DNA from: Clytia hemisphaerica
Taxonomy: Eukaryota > Cnidaria > Hydrozoa > Leptothecata > Clytiidae
DNA length: 64,000 nt
Reading direction: 5' to 3'
Assembly: GCA_902728285.1 (NCBI GenBank)
Contig: CACVBU010001197.1
Location: 861,870-925,869, forward strand
In this document: piece by piece, positions 23,589-42,088 of the stretch
How the letters are laid out: the number at the start of each line of letters is the position of its first letter
How positions within the stretch are numbered: position 1 is the first letter of the stretch
Notes under the pieces: generated by a model
What the model was told of the DNA's origin: nothing
Databases searched by the model: none
Seen by the model: the letters and a program-made list of their open reading frames with translations, nothing else
Translations under genes and position numbers: made by a program

Positions 23589-24514
23589 GTACAATATCAT
23601 CTCTCATTTTTCTCTACATTCATTTTTTCTTAATCAAAAGCCCTAGATCCAGCAAAGACAGAAACAATCTAATTGAAAAGTTATCTCTGAGTCAGACAAC
23701 CAGTAACATGGTGGCAGGGGGCATAATTCAAGATAATTCACCTAGAAGATGCAATTCATCTGAATTTATGGTCAATTTTAGACCAAAATGTGGCGAAAAG
23801 TGGAAAAATTTCACCCTTAGGGTTTTGCCTGGGGAAAATAGAAACTGCCAAAAAAAGGATACATTTGTTCCACCAGTGGGATTTTAGGGGATCTTTTTCT
23901 GAGGCATAAGCATCCTATAGAGAAGGTCTCGAGAAAGTTTCAGCTAGATATTTTCTTTTCCTACAAACAGCCTGTATTTTTGTAACATGACCACACTAGT
24001 AGAACTTAACTAACTGCAGACTTGCCTTGGATATACTTAAACAATCAGGCGATCACATGAGCATCAATTTTGTGGCAATCTATACTTTCTCAAACTCGGC
24101 CCTGACCTGGATCCTAAGAAAAGCCCAACCCTGACCTGGACCCTAGGAAAAGGCAAAGGGATGGCAATTTGCACGATTACCTCGCCGATGCGCAACATTT
24201 CACAGGATATAGTGTTTTTTTATTCAGACATAAGATAACTCATACCATATGTGAAAGACCTGCGCTGCACAATATCCTTTCGTCGCAGGGCCAACACTGC
24301 AAAGCTGTTTCAGATTTAAAAGATATATAACTCATACCATAGACTTGCTCTGCGTAATATGTTTTGTCACTGCCCCGAAGTCGCTAAGTCACCGAAGTCG
24401 CAAAGCAGTATTATCCATGCTAAAATATCATTTTATGATTAGTTTTACATCAGAACTCATTGTAAACCCGAAAAACTTGCGCTACGCCATATCTTTTGCT
24501 GCTGCGCCAAAGCT
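23589..24514. other. Intergenic sequence without genes
   Basis: No coding signal. A short direct duplication lies at about 24091-24160 (ccctgacctggatcctaag / ccctgacctggaccctagg). A diverged duplicate of about 120 bp has 'actcataccata...gacctgcgctgc' near 24238 and 'gacttgctctgc' near 24342. Confidence 0.5.
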
Positions 24515-24747
24515 GCGAAAGCAAAAGCTTTATGACGACCAAGGTTCGATTCCCACTCACAACGGTTCACTTGGCAAGTGAACAAACCTTCGCCCGGGTC
24601 AACCCATACCATGTGAGGGGAATTGGGTAGTCAGTTCAAGGTGCTGACGGGATGCTTACTCAAAGCATCTATAGTTGCGAAAATGGGCTCCCAGAGCCTT
24701 CTGTAACTCAACCATAATAGATAGATAGATAGATAGATAGATAGATG
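24515..24747 (+). mobile_element. tRNA-derived SINE, tail copy with (TAGA)n end
   Basis: Contains GGTTCGATTCCCACTC, a perfect pol III B-box/T-arm, followed by a body ('ggttcacttggcaagtgaac', 'gggtagtcagttcaaggtgc', 'ctcaaagcatctatagttgc') and a (ATAG)n tail at about 24717-24747. The left tRNA half is poorly kept here. The body is shared with the minus-strand copies at 25918, 26618 and 27030. Confidence 0.72.
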
Positions 24748-25036
24748 ATTTACTTTATGTCCTGACCTTTACGACTTTGGCGCAGCGGCGAAACATAGCT
24801 GTGCAGCGCAAATATTTGTTGCCCTCTTTTGACGTAACAGCAACTGAAGATCATGCAGAGTTTCTGAGAATGAAAGTAAAATTTTTCTATCCATTGGATT
24901 TGAATAAAAATGTTTGATCGTTCGACAACTTTTATTAAGGCAACATTTACACTAGAAGAACTAAAAGAAAAGAGCATATGAAATTAATGTTTGTGCAGTG
25001 TGTTTGAGGCATTAAGGCTTTCAACTTTGTCTCTTT

Positions 25037-25640
25037 TTGTCAGCCAAACTTGCTCGAGCAAATGGTATCTTATCTAAGCTCAGACACTACGTTCCAACAA
25101 AAACTCTAGTTAACATCTACTTCGCTCTATTTCACTCTCATCTCCAATATGGTTGTCAGCTCTGCGGCCTCACTGAAAACACCACATCTAAACCTATACT
25201 TATTCTTCAAAAGAAAGCCTTACGTCTCATGATTTTTAATTCCTTTCAATGTCTCCACTCTTTTCTGATCTTAAAATTCTTAAAATAAAATCTTTGACCT
25301 AGTCAAATCTCTTAATATTTCATTTCTTCACAAATTCCTGAACAATAGATTACCCCAAGATCTTCTTAATTTTTTTGAATTTGTTCAGCTTGAAGCTGAA
25401 GGTGACGATAATCAAGGTACCAGGGGAGCAAGATTGAAGCTCCTTTTTGTTCCTTTCCTACAATACCATTACTTTTGGTAACAAATCTTTGTCTAAAATC
25501 TGCATAATACAATGGAATAGTATTCAGCGATCTTATCCAAATATTACTCTGAGCTCATCTGATTCTAGCTTTGTCAAATCTCTTGCCTTTACTCACTGTC
25601 TTGGGGAATACTGAGCACACCCCCTACCCACAGCTTATCT
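25037..25640 (+). pseudogene. LINE (non-LTR retrotransposon) reverse-transcriptase 3' fragment
   Basis: Open frame 25037-25288 reads KLARANGILSKLRHYVPTKT and FHSHLQYGCQLCG, the thumb region common to CR1/jockey-like reverse transcriptases. After 25288 the frame shifts and related coding limps on to 'cactgtcttggggaatac' near 25620. 5'-truncated and dead. Confidence 0.75.
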
Positions 25641-25917
25641 TTAATCCGTAAATAAATAAAAAAATTTCAAATTAATCTACTGAAATAATTTATGTATTTT
25701 ACAATTGTTACTTGACTTAGGTGGCCGCATCTTTATGATTAGTCCAGGCTATAAGGCGGTCTCCTTCCTTTTTTATTTTGTGGATACCGTCTCATGTATT
25801 TTAAGTGTTCAAATGGTAAATAAATAGTTAAATAAAAATAATCTTCAGGGATTTTCAGAGTGACTCTTAATTTGCTAGCAACTTGCGAGAGGTGGAGTCT
25901 GGATCACGCTTTGCAAT

Positions 25918-26011
25918 CTATTATCTATTATGGTTGAGTTGCAGGAGGCTCTGGGAGCCCATTCTCGCAACTATGGATGCTTTGAGTAAGCATCTTGTCA
26001 GCACCTTGACA
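25918..26011 (-). mobile_element. tRNA-derived SINE, 3' part
   Basis: Reverse complement of the SINE tail at about 24625-24720 (ctctgggagcccattctcgc, caactatggatgctttgagt), beginning with the ATAG-type tail 'tctattatgg'. Confidence 0.6.
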
Positions 26012-26617
26012 GTTACATCAATATGCCTTCTTACCTGTCTTTAAAAATATAAATAATTGTAATCACGGAAAAAGACGCGAAAAAAAAAGACATAAGTGTG
26101 AGAACAGAGTAATCAAACTCGTTAGAAAAAGTACCATTAGAAGTCATAAAAAATCAACCTGAATAAATGCAATCGGGATCCCAGAGACCTTCATAATTCC
26201 CCAAACAACATTACACTACTATGTCAAACTCCCATCACATAAATTTTACAATTACGTCAGAGTAGACTACGCTCGCCACGGAAGAGGTTTATTTGGAAAG
26301 GGTAATTATATTTTATTGTTCGCTTCTTTTTTAAAGATTCGCCGGGTTGGAAAAGTACAAATTTCTTTGTACATATTTTACCTACCCCAAATATTTAGGA
26401 GGCTGAGTTTTAAACGAATCGTCAAGTTAAAACGAATGATAAATGTATCAAGGTCTGTTTTATTTACCCCTGGTGACTTAACAAAAGAGACTTAACTCGA
26501 TGTTACAATCCAATTATTGAAAGTTTGTCTTGGCCTTTATATAATGAGTGAGACATACGTTCTCTGATTACGCAATTTTCATATTGACATTTTCGAGGCA
26601 TTTTGATGTAACTGCTT

Positions 26618-26772
26618 GAACTGACTACCCAATTCCCTTCACATGGCATGGGTTGACCTGGGCGAAGGTTTGTTCACTTGCCAAGTGAACCGTTGTGAGT
26701 GGGAATCGAACCTTGGTCGCCTGTACAGGAATCAAGGTTGATGTCCACTATACCACAATCACTAACCCTGTG
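26618..26772 (-). mobile_element. tRNA-derived SINE, with tRNA head
   Basis: On the minus strand the head reads GTGGTATAGTGG (A-box), then GGTTCGATTCCCACTC (B-box), resembling the D- and T-arms of tRNA-Asp/Glu type genes. The same body as 24515-24747 follows. It lacks a full acceptor stem, so it is not a tRNA gene. Confidence 0.72.
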
Positions 26773-26775
26773 TAA

Positions 26776-26857
26776 CGTGAGATCGGCCGGGTAACTTGCA
26801 TCAGTAGAGGCTAACATGCATAGCCCTCAAATGATGCAAATTACCCGACTTCATGGT
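26776..26857. repeat. Internally deleted copy of the CCGTGAGAG MITE
   Basis: CGTGAGATCGGCCGGGTAAC, then the 'taacatgcatagccctcaaa' core, directly joined to the inverted end 'gatgcaaattacccgact'. The middle seen in 1996-2214 is missing. Confidence 0.6.
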
Positions 26858-27029
26858 ATACGGCTAATTCTCACACACAAGATTTCATTTTCTGGAGTTG
26901 CCTTTGTCCCCTTAGTTTCAGAATACCAGGATTTCTATTTCTATTCAATAATTTAGTTGCAGAGAAGGCCTATTTTCAATTTTCACAACTGTTGACGCTT
27001 TCAATGAGCGTTCTACTGCCTGTCTGGCT

Positions 27030-27170
27030 GAACTACCCACCCCCTCTCACTGACATGGCATGGGTTAACCCAAGCAAAGATTCATTCACTTGCTAAGTTA
27101 ACTGCTGTGAGTAATCGAACCTCAGTCGCCTGTGCAACCAAGGTCAAAGACCACTATACCACAGACCCAG
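27030..27170 (-). mobile_element. tRNA-derived SINE, diverged copy
   Basis: The minus strand reads GTGGTATAGTGGTC, then GGTTCGATTACTCAC, and the 'gggttaacccatgccatgtc' body. More mutated than 26618-26772. Confidence 0.6.
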
Positions 27171-27420
27171 GAGACAGGTCCAAATTTCAGGAATTTGATA
27201 AGAAATAGAATAGAAACAAAAAAGCAAGGTTTAACATTGGATAATCCAGTTATAATGAAGAAAAGTTTTCTGTTTTAAACAAATACCTTTTATTATAAAA
27301 AGTTGAAAAATGCAGGGACGAAATATGACCGCTCAGCTCTGCTGCAAAATACAACTGATTTTGAGCTATGTTTCTTCGCGTGGTTCCGTAAGTATAGCTC
27401 AAAACCATGTGTCTTCCATT

Positions 27421-27518
27421 TTGCGCATGCCTCGTTTTGGTGCTCAGCCTTCTCATGCTTCAAAATCGTTCTAAGTTTCTTTTCTAATCTGTCAAGGCAC
27501 TGTCGCTGTGGAAAGCAG
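27421..27518 (+). promoter_or_regulatory. Candidate UBA52 promoter and non-coding first exon
   Basis: TTGCGCATGCC at about 27420-27430 matches the NRF-1 palindrome. About 50 bp on, CTTTTCTAATC could be a 5'-terminal oligopyrimidine start. The segment ends GTGGAAAGCAG|GTAAAA, a fair donor at about 27518. UBA52 coding starts right after an acceptor (29844-29845), so an upstream non-coding exon is required. This is the best candidate seen, but it is inference. Confidence 0.3.
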
Positions 27519-27720
27519 GTAAAATTTGTTCAATTTATCTCTGAATTACTCTCGACCACCCTAAATTTCTGGAAGCTAAATTGTTTGTTTCAATTAATTT
27601 TTGTCTGAAGTTATTATTTTATATCCTCAGTCTGGTCTGGTAAAATATTTCTTCTTCTATTAAAAATAATATCTCTGACTGAATTTCAAGTCCTTGATCA
27701 AGAGAAGGAGCATCCTAATT

Positions 27721-28022
27721 GGGCCATTCCAGAAGAAAAAAAATTACCCCCCAATGGATGACATGGAATTTCCGTAGCAAATTGCTTTCAAGAAAGTCCG
27801 GAATTTCCGTAACAAATTTACAAAATACCTATCAAAACAGTGGAATTCCGTTACTGTAACCTAAAAAAATCATGGAATTCCAATACTTTAATGCAAAATT
27901 AAGTAAAATTCATGGAATTCCAGTACTTTCTCTTTAAAGTTTGCCTGGAATTCCGTGCCAAAATTTATTTCAAAAATTGATGTCATCCATTAGGGGGTAA
28001 TTTTTTTTTTCTGGAATGGCCC
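27721..28022. mobile_element. MITE, GGGCCATTCCAG ends
   Basis: About 44-bp inverted ends starting GGGCCATTCCAGAA and running to 'aatggatgacat', with two small differences. The interior has repeated GGAATTCC-type words (tggaattcc, ggaatttcc). Similar ends (GGGCTCTTCCAG) bound 35708-36332. Confidence 0.8.
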
Positions 28023-28029
28023 TATGCTA

Positions 28030-33950
<5,921 letters not shown>

Positions 33951-34974
33951 AGTTATTTACAATTTCACTGTCAAAACATAACGTCTCTTTTTCCTCTTCC
34001 CACTTTAAGTGTGAAAATGGGCCATTCCGTTTTAGAACTTATCACGAACATTTCTAGGGGGTAATCCGAGAAGAAATTCCAGGGAGTTAACAACTAATTT
34101 CGGCCTTATTAAACTTTCGGCCTTTTATCTTGATGATATTATTGAAATTCCAGGGAGTTAACAACTGACTTTAGTTCGTCCACCCTCGTTTGAGACATGA
34201 AAAGATTTTTTCGCAAGGGTTCTATTGCAAATTTTGCTATTTACACTTGAAAAAGGTCGTTTTTATGGATTAATATCTCGAGTTAGATAAAGATATATGG
34301 TGGCCGTAAATCGAAAAGGGGAGGGACATCAAAAAAAATATATTGGCATAAAATACTTTAACATCGAAAAATATTTCGGCCTCGAAAATAAATATTTCGA
34401 TAATCGATAGGTAATTGAGCCTATTTCAAACTATCTGGACGAGTATCGATTAAAATTTATGATAGTGTTTTTCAATCATTACTCCTTACAACAAAGATTT
34501 ATTATACACTGGATAAAAGACTCATCAAACGATGGAGAGCGATCATTGTATTTTCATTGTTTCAGAAAACAATTGATGTTCTAGCTTTGTCATGGCGGCT
34601 CGAAGATGTCTGATTTTTTTAAATCTTTACCAGTCTTATTTTTAAAAAGTTCTCTAGCTCTTTCTTTTTTTACATTTGCAGGAAAAAAAGTTTAAAAGTA
34701 AGGCTAGCATTCCAAGCTGGATACATTTTTAAAATCTAATGTGAGAAAAACATCATTAAACAAGAAATTCAGACAAAATGCTTATAGTGCCACGAAATTT
34801 TCAATTGGAAATATCTTTCCAAGACTGTCCCCAGAAGAGCTGAAATTACCATACATGAGACTTGAGTGTTTTTTGGCTCCATTGTGGTATGAAAATCCTT
34901 TGAAGGCACGTGGTGGCAAGGTGGTTTTTTTGAGATTGAAGTTTGAAAATTTCCGGTGTCAACATTGAATTTCT

Positions 34975-35257
34975 TATACACGTTTTTTTTTTAAGAAACT
35001 AGTTTTACCAAGCAGCCTCAATGTTTCTTAAGAAATCGGCCTTTTGAGCCTTAAATGTTTCTTACATGTTTCTAAACTTTTTGATATAATCAGCCTAATT
35101 TTCATGCAAAGATTGGAAGGTTCTAAAAACACAGAGTTAAAAAATGTTATTTTCTCATTCTCAGCCTCAGCATGTTTCTTAGATGTTTCTTAGTTTTTTG
35201 GCATTCTGAGCCTCATGTTTCTTAAAAGTGTGTTTCTTAAAAAAAAAAAAACGTGTA
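34975..35257. mobile_element. MITE with ACACGTTTTTTTTTTAAGAAAC ends
   Basis: TACACGTTTTTT...AAGAAAC at the left is inverse to GTTTCTTAAA...ACGTGTA at the right. Repeated TTTCTTA words in the interior ('atgtttcttaagaaat', 'atgtttcttacatg', 'atgtttcttagatg') give a subterminal-motif pattern. Confidence 0.65.
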
Positions 35258-35707
35258 CACAACACGTCTTTTGCATCTTTCTCGCAGCTTGAAACGTTAT
35301 AACGACTTATAATTAGCAATTAAGTGGAAGAATCTGACTCTCACAGGAAAGTTTTAAGTCTCTTTTGGGAATTGGATGAGTGATTTTCGATAATAAATGC
35401 AATAAAAATGCTTCGAAAAATCATTTATTGTTTCTCATTTTTGATTATATCTTTCAACTCCAAGTAGTTTTATTGTTATTTGGATTTTTAATATTTTTGT
35501 TCAAAATGGCGACTTTGCCAAATGCTCCTACTTACTTCACTGGACTCAGCGTCATAAAAAATTATCAAAAAGCAAAGTTCAGCTAAAAGTAGACTCTAGT
35601 CTACTTTGACAGCTGAAAATTTTCGAAAAATTAACAAGCGGGGGAGGGGCCGTTTATTTGGAACCTAAGAGTAAAGTAATGAATATTATGTTTATTATCA
35701 ACACAAT

Positions 35708-36332
35708 GGGCTCTTCCAGAAAATTTTTGTACATGGGGCGGGAGGATATACCTTATCGGGGAAAAGTGACGAAAATTTTAAAGGGGGTGACGAAATTTTC
35801 CCCCGACGAAATTTTTCCCTGATATTTTATCACCCGACCAAAACTTTTACCAAAAATTTTTCAAACCCCAACCAAAATTAAAATCTAAATTTTTTACATC
35901 TTTATTAATCGAAATTAGTGCTTAAACGTCGAATTACAAGATTTATTTTCGAGCTAGTGAAGGAAACCATTTCATTTGGACGATTTAGTTGGGTGAAAGA
36001 AAGTGACTAAATTGTAAATTTCGTCGGGGAAAAGTGACGAATTTGAAATTTTGGTCGGGAAAAAGTGACGAAAATGCCTCTAGGTGACGAAATTTTTCCC
36101 CGACTAAATAAAACTCTGACATTTTTTTCCCCGATAAGGTATTTGGATATTTTGCCCGGGTGTATAGTGAAAAATCTGCAAAATTTGCCTTGTTTTAGGG
36201 GCAAACTTGCTCTGATTAGGGGTGCTTGATGCTTGTCCGGGGGTCAAAATTCACAATGTCTGGGGGGTAAATTCAAAAAAATATATATCCTCCACCCCCA
36301 CCCCCATATTCAATTCTTTTCTGGAAGAGCCC
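35708..36332. mobile_element. Nested MITE pair: GGGCTCTTCCAG outside, TACCTTATCGGGG inside
   Basis: Outer ends GGGCTCTTCCAGAAAA / TTTTCTGGAAGAGCCC are flanked by AAT on both sides. Inner ends at 35749 (TACCTTATCGGGGAAAA) and 36141 (TTTTCCCCGATAAGGTA) are exact inverses. The inside contains repeated GTGACGAAA / TTTCGTC words. Outer ends resemble those at 27721-28022. Confidence 0.75.
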
Positions 36333-37141
36333 AATTTTATGTTTTTATATGTTAGGGTAAGATGAAATCATTTTACGTATAATAAACTTTTATTTTACTT
36401 CACTTATTTATGACTGATAAAAAATAATTTACTTCCATATTATATTACAAAAATTTACAACTTATTTAACAATAGTACCAATAACAGGTTTGAGAATTCC
36501 CTCAATTCAACCGTCACTTGACAAAATTTTCGAAATCTCCCTATAATATAAAAAAATACCGAAAAAGCAATCAATAATTTTTTATAGTAGTGCAATTAAG
36601 GGAAATCGATTAAAGTTTCCTCGATAGTTTTCTACCTTTTTCCAAAATTTCGAAAAAGACACCCTCTAAAGGAGCAAGGACACTTGTTTGTATAGCGAAT
36701 AAAAGTGTCCTTTCAAGGAGTAATATTCCTATTTACTATCTAGGTGTCTTTGCCAACCCACCAGGACTTGTAATGCGAAAACAACTTGTGGACACTCGAT
36801 CTGAAAACCAACGTACATGCAGACGAAAATATAGATATTAAAATTGGACTCTATTTTTATAGTGTAGAGAAAATTAGCCAAATTTGGTCAAAAAATCCTT
36901 GAGATGAGTTTTCTTGTAAATTATTGTGAATATATAGGACAAAATGGTCAGATTTTCCAAAGTTTTGCCATAAAGCCTCGTTTTTCTCAATTTTTACACC
37001 CTTAGCATTTTCTTTCTCATTCACTTTCTTTCTCATTACAACCCTTACAGTGTACTTTGGAAATCGAAGCCTAAAAACGTACCTTAAGGGCCTTACTTTG
37101 TAGGTATCCCTCATAGGGTATCACATCCCTTTCTGGACGTT
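36333..37141. other. Intergenic sequence without recognised features
   Basis: AT-rich. No frame with family motifs, and no inverted ends were seen. Confidence 0.4.
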
Positions 37142-37874
37142 TAATCTTACCATGGAGGTAATAAGAAATAGATGGAGAATAAATGACTTTTATTTCATTG
37201 TACCTAATCATCAGAAGCAAACGGCTCCTTGGTTGCAATGGGAAAAAGTGATTAATTTTGTGTGCACTCATGGGAATATTTAAGTTCATAAAAAACTGAA
37301 TAAAAAGGTGTTGGATTTTTAACAGCTCTATTGTGAGATAATAGCTTTGTTGATCAAAATGAGAAAAAGCTTGCCGGAACAAGCACAAAATCCTATATTT
37401 TTAAGGGCCCCCTCTCATAAAATCATCGATAGATTTTTAAAAAAATCTATATTACGATTAGGTAACCTTTAAATTATTCATCCATCAGAATTTGAAAGCC
37501 CCCTCCCTTTTAGACGTAAAGATTTTTAATGAAGAAATTTTCAAGGAAAATGTGCTGAAACTCTCAAAATTAGCAATATGTTTGCCCAAAAATACATCGA
37601 TATGAAATCATAGAACTATTGTAACCTTACTACGAGAAAATTACTTTTGTATCGCGTTTGAACAAGAACTTTTTGCATAAAATGTTTATTTCAATCAGGA
37701 TAACATTCTCACTTCTGTTCTTATAAATTTACATTTCGGATTTTTTTGCTTCCAATGATAGTAAATCAAAGAAAACCGATTTGAATGAAAATATAAAAGA
37801 ATTTAACGATAACTTAGGCCATTACCGAGTCATTTATTCTCCATCTATTTCTTATTACCTCCATGATCTTACAT
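37142..37874. repeat. Inverted repeat, about 44-bp arms
   Basis: 'atggaggtaataagaaatag' and 'atggagaataaatgac' near 37150-37186 recur in reverse at 37832-37866, with an extra base pair block ATCTTAC outside. The right arm carries AATAAA on the minus strand (37833-37838), 93 bp past the PROSER3 stop, so it may supply that gene's polyadenylation signal. Confidence 0.7.
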
Positions 37875-37930
37875 AATAACAGACGACTGGTATTTGAAAG
37901 TGAATTATTATGGATTACAATCGATCGGGC

Positions 37931-40900
37931 TTACTTTAACCTCCTTTGTATATCGTTTCGTCTTTTTCTGAGGTCGTTCAGAATGTCGTCATCACAGAAT
38001 TCCTCCTCTGATGAACTTTCCAACAAATCATCTGAAAAGAAAGTAGACCCAAATAATATACCACCACATGTTTTTTAAGCATACAAAAAGTCGAAAAAAG
38101 AAAGATACTTAGGTCGATGGCTTGACATGGGTGAAAAATACTTATAAGGAAATTCCGAAAATCTATAAAATCCCAGCTAAAAATAACCAAAATCAGGAAA
38201 ACACATATTTTCGAGGTAATGCTTAGTATATGCTTAAATTTTTGCCATATCTGCGCTGAGATATGCTTTTAAGTGTAATGCTTATAAAAAGAACAGCATG
38301 GCGACTCTCTACTTTGTTCTCCAGGAATTTTCAAAGCCAGGAAATGATTCATTCAAGTTTTAAGAGAGGTCAAAGTGGAATTTGTGAAATTCGTACGAAG
38401 GTCAATGTAATTTAAATGGAGATATGCAAAACACTCAAGTTGACACGATCGAAAAAGTCGTAACCTTACTTTGAGTTTGTTGATTGAGATGTTCATCTTC
38501 GGGAATTTGTGAAATCGAATCCGGTGATTCTTCCAACCTTGGAGTACTACTCTTTATTTCTTCCAGTTGTACCTGGTCTTCTACGATATCAATTTGTTGT
38601 TTGGTAGAATCTGATTTAAGAATGTCTTGACCTTTCGTTGGAAGGAATTCAAAACGAATTTGTTCTGTTGATACATTTTGTGGATCACATGTAGGTTTCG
38701 AAGATTTTGAAAATACTTTTGTGTCCTTCCTGGGTTTGCTTGTTAGTTGTTTGACTTTCGTGAATTCAGAAGAAGAATTTGATGTCTTTTGTGGTACAAT
38801 TTCTTTATCTGACGAGCAAGACTTTGTTTTGTCAGCAATGGCTTCTCTAGTCTTTCTGGACGATGTAATCATTTCGTCTGGAAACAAATGCTTCGAAATT
38901 ACCTGTGAAAAACAAGTCAATATCAGTATACCTTTTAACCTGGTTTAACGTCAGCCCTTATTACGCCAAAACTCAATCTTTCTCCATTTTTAGCCCGGCC
39001 CAATTTAATTCCGATCCCTTACGCCGGCCCTTATTACGCCAGCGCCGAATAAGGCCGACATAAATAAGATCGATAAAGTATCAAAATTTTCGATATATTT
39101 CTAAATTTTTCATGCGAAACTTATAGAATGCTACTGTTTAAAAATATCACCGAAAGATAATAACCATTTTGTGTTTTAGCCTCAATACCATCCAAGCTAT
39201 GGTCAAGTTCCCATGTTTCCTTTCCCAAAGCAACTGTTTGGAACTTGAGTTAGTGTAGCAGAGTAATGTCATACTAACCTCGTTAATAACCGGAATGGTC
39301 GGCTTTATCAAGTGACCATTTTCTTCTGTTGATTCTTCGTCCAAAATTTGTGACTCTTGTGACTCGCTACAAGAAGATATTCTTTGATCTGATTTCTCAC
39401 TCATTCTCTCGTGTACGTCTTGACGTTCTTTAGATGGATGATCATCTTCTCTATTGGGTGGGGGCGGGGGCGTCAGTCGTTCGACTTGTACTCCTGTTGA
39501 AACTTTCCCTGAACTTTGCCCTGAATAATGTTGATGTAAACAGTTACCATGACAACACGTGTGAATCATCGGTTGTACGAGATAAGGTTGAAAATTTTGA
39601 AATTGAGGATATTGTGATTGTAAATGTTGGTTGTTTTTAATGAAATCTCGCTCATAATTTTTCTCTCGTTGTTGTGATTCATTCTCCGGAAGTTTCTGCT
39701 GCTGATCCAAAGTCTCCTTCCGTTCCAAATTCTCCACGTGCTTCGAACTTTTTACTGGTGAGTAAGATGTTACTTCAGTTTTCTTGTCGGTAAAATTCAA
39801 ATTAGTTTTGTCAGCCAAAACACTTCTTGTCTTGTGTAGATAAGGGTTTTGTTCTTGGACTTCTTGTGATGCTATCTCCATTTTTCTTGCAAGTCTCCAC
39901 TGATACAGAATATCATCGTCAGCTCTCATTTTTGCTTTCGGTTTGGAAGGTGAAAGTCTTTCTTTTCGAACCCACGGATTGGTTCTGGTGTATTCTTCAG
40001 TTGTATGATTTCTTGTATGAGAAGGAGCTTCATCTTTGAGAACATGGCTAGCTGGTGATTTTTGGTATTTTGATAAAGTTGTTGTGTTATCACTCAATGG
40101 CCCTTCATTCAAAGTAGAGCCACTGTAAATTGAAGAAATGCAAAAATACTTTATAAATTACTCAAAATCCTATTTTTGTCGCCCATCAAAGATCAACAAA
40201 TAATTTTGAGATTCTGGAAACATTTTTCTTCGTTAACTCTCATAGCCTTACTTTTTTTAAGTTATGAAAATAGAGTTTACCTCATTTCCAAAAGTTTATC
40301 AGCTCTCGATTGCATTCCCACGACATTCGGACTGTTGTAAAAGGGTACGCAACTCTAAGAAAGAAGAAAAACGTGTTATGGTGTGATCTTAAATGGAAGA
40401 AAAACAAAAATGACACGAAGATAGTGCAGAAATGCTAGCGTAAACGTTTGGTGTATATAATTGGAGATAAACTTTTTGACAGATAACATACCTTCTTCTT
40501 ATTGGGTTTTGGTGGTGTAATAATTGGATATTTGTCCTCTTTCGGCAAATCGATTTCTTTTGAACATGTTTCTGTTCCATTTTGAAGCCACCAGAAATCA
40601 GTTGTTTTCTCTTGACTCCTCTCAATTCGCTGTTCTCTCGAAAGAGGTGGTTGCTTACGAAATCTTTGAACAAATCTTCGAGAAGAAAAAAGAATGCTGA
40701 TAGCAAAAGAATTACAACGGCAGCACATTAGTGTAATCCAACAAAGGATAATGTTTGAGATTTAACAAACTGGTAACAATATCTCTTCTAGTTTTTATAG
40801 AATATCAATCAGGATTATATTTTTTGAAGCTTATTATTGCGACTGATAACTAACACACTCCTCCATTTGAGAATTTTAAGATCTATAGATAGATTTGATT

Positions 40901-42088
40901 GACCACTTTATTCCGAGTGTATACTAAGATCGGGAAGAACATTGCAACAAACAGTTTGTAGAAAAAAAACAAAAAATGCATACTTTGATAAAGTTCCCTG
41001 TTGTTCGAGAAAATCTTCAATGCTGTGCTCTTTAGCAGAAGAAATCATCGAAACATCATCAGGAGATTTGACTGGAGTTTCTTGGAAACTTGGCAGTGTG
41101 CTGGACCAAGACTCGTCATATTTACTGGAGCCAGATTCGTTTTGTTGACTGCTTTCATCCGAATGTTTCAGCGAGTCATCAATTCTGTCCATCAGTTGAA
41201 AGGCTGAATTAATGTTATCGCTTCGACTTTCCCCATATCCATTCTTTGGTATCAATATTGCCTAAATCGAAATCGAATCATGAATAAAAAGATAATAAGT
41301 TCTTGCTGATTCTTATTGATTAAAATAACTTTAAAACATACTTTGAAAAACAAAAATTGGAAGAAATGATTAAGAATTATCGGGTTTTCAAACAGAGAGG
41401 TTGCATTCAAAACCACAGATTTCTTAAAATTTTTTCTTTCACTACAACATCGAAAAGAGTACCTTTCGTTTTGGCTATATAGGCTCCAACTTACATTCTC
41501 AGAATCCTTGTCAGATGTTAATTTCTCAATAGACGGGTAGTAGAAACCTCGAGGTTTGGCTTCCCTGAAAACAAGTAGAAAATAAAAAAATTAAATGACA
41601 ACTTGGGGCTCCACCTTGCAATCTTCATGAAACAAAGGAAGGTTGTAACTATCATCCTTTTTTCTTAAATCTTCACTCAAGGTTCAGAAAGAATTGTTTT
41701 TCCTTGAGTTTTTTTCCTGAAAAATAACTGAAATTGTGCGATTTTTATCTGAGTGGAATCCTTAAAATTGAATATGAAATTGTGAAAAAGTGTTTTTAAG
41801 ACTGTTTCATCCAACATTATAATGTTTAACTGAAAATCAGATACTCTAGACTTTAAAATATGACTTATTTCTACAAGGAATCTGGAAAATGAGATTCCCG
41901 TAGTTCCCTAAGCCATTGACTATGTAAAAGGAAATTCTCTGGTTTTCCCTGAAACTTTTCTTAAAGCCATTCATTTTCCAGATTTACCAGTCTTTCTGAA
42001 CCATGTCACTTAACAATAGAAAAAAAGAAAAATACCTTGAGAACGGATTCTTCTGGGTAGTGAAAAATGTTTCTGTGTTATTATTCAT
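37931..42088 (-). CDS. PROSER3: Proline and serine-rich protein 3 homologue
   Basis: Eight exons with matching phases: 42088-42036, 41564-41495, 41261-40984, 40675-40492, 40354-40281, 40122-39279, 38902-38470 and 38031-37931, giving 678 residues. The human family member is poorly characterised. Shared motifs in order are KFVQRFRKQPPLSRE, TTDFWWLQN, GMQSRADKLLE and ADDDILYQWRLARKMEIA. Between and after them the protein is low-complexity (Ser, Gln, Glu, Lys) and likely disordered, with a PPPPPNRE run near the end of the large exon. The last exon, ending DILNDLRKRRNDIQRRLK, looks like a short helix. The start codon ATG at 42088 begins MNNNTETFFTTQKNPFS. The symbol rests on recalled short motifs and exon order. 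Confidence 0.8.

Noticed and set aside
26618..26772. Genuine tRNA gene
   Set aside because: A- and B-boxes are present but there is no closed acceptor stem, and the body continues as a multicopy SINE.
27303..27608. 101-codon plus frame near the UBA52 promoter
   Set aside because: Cys/Phe-rich, no motif, overlaps the proposed non-coding first exon.
37863..38078. Plus-strand ORF starting MSSSQ... at 37981
   Set aside because: It is the antisense of the last PROSER3 exon, which joins in phase with the preceding exon.
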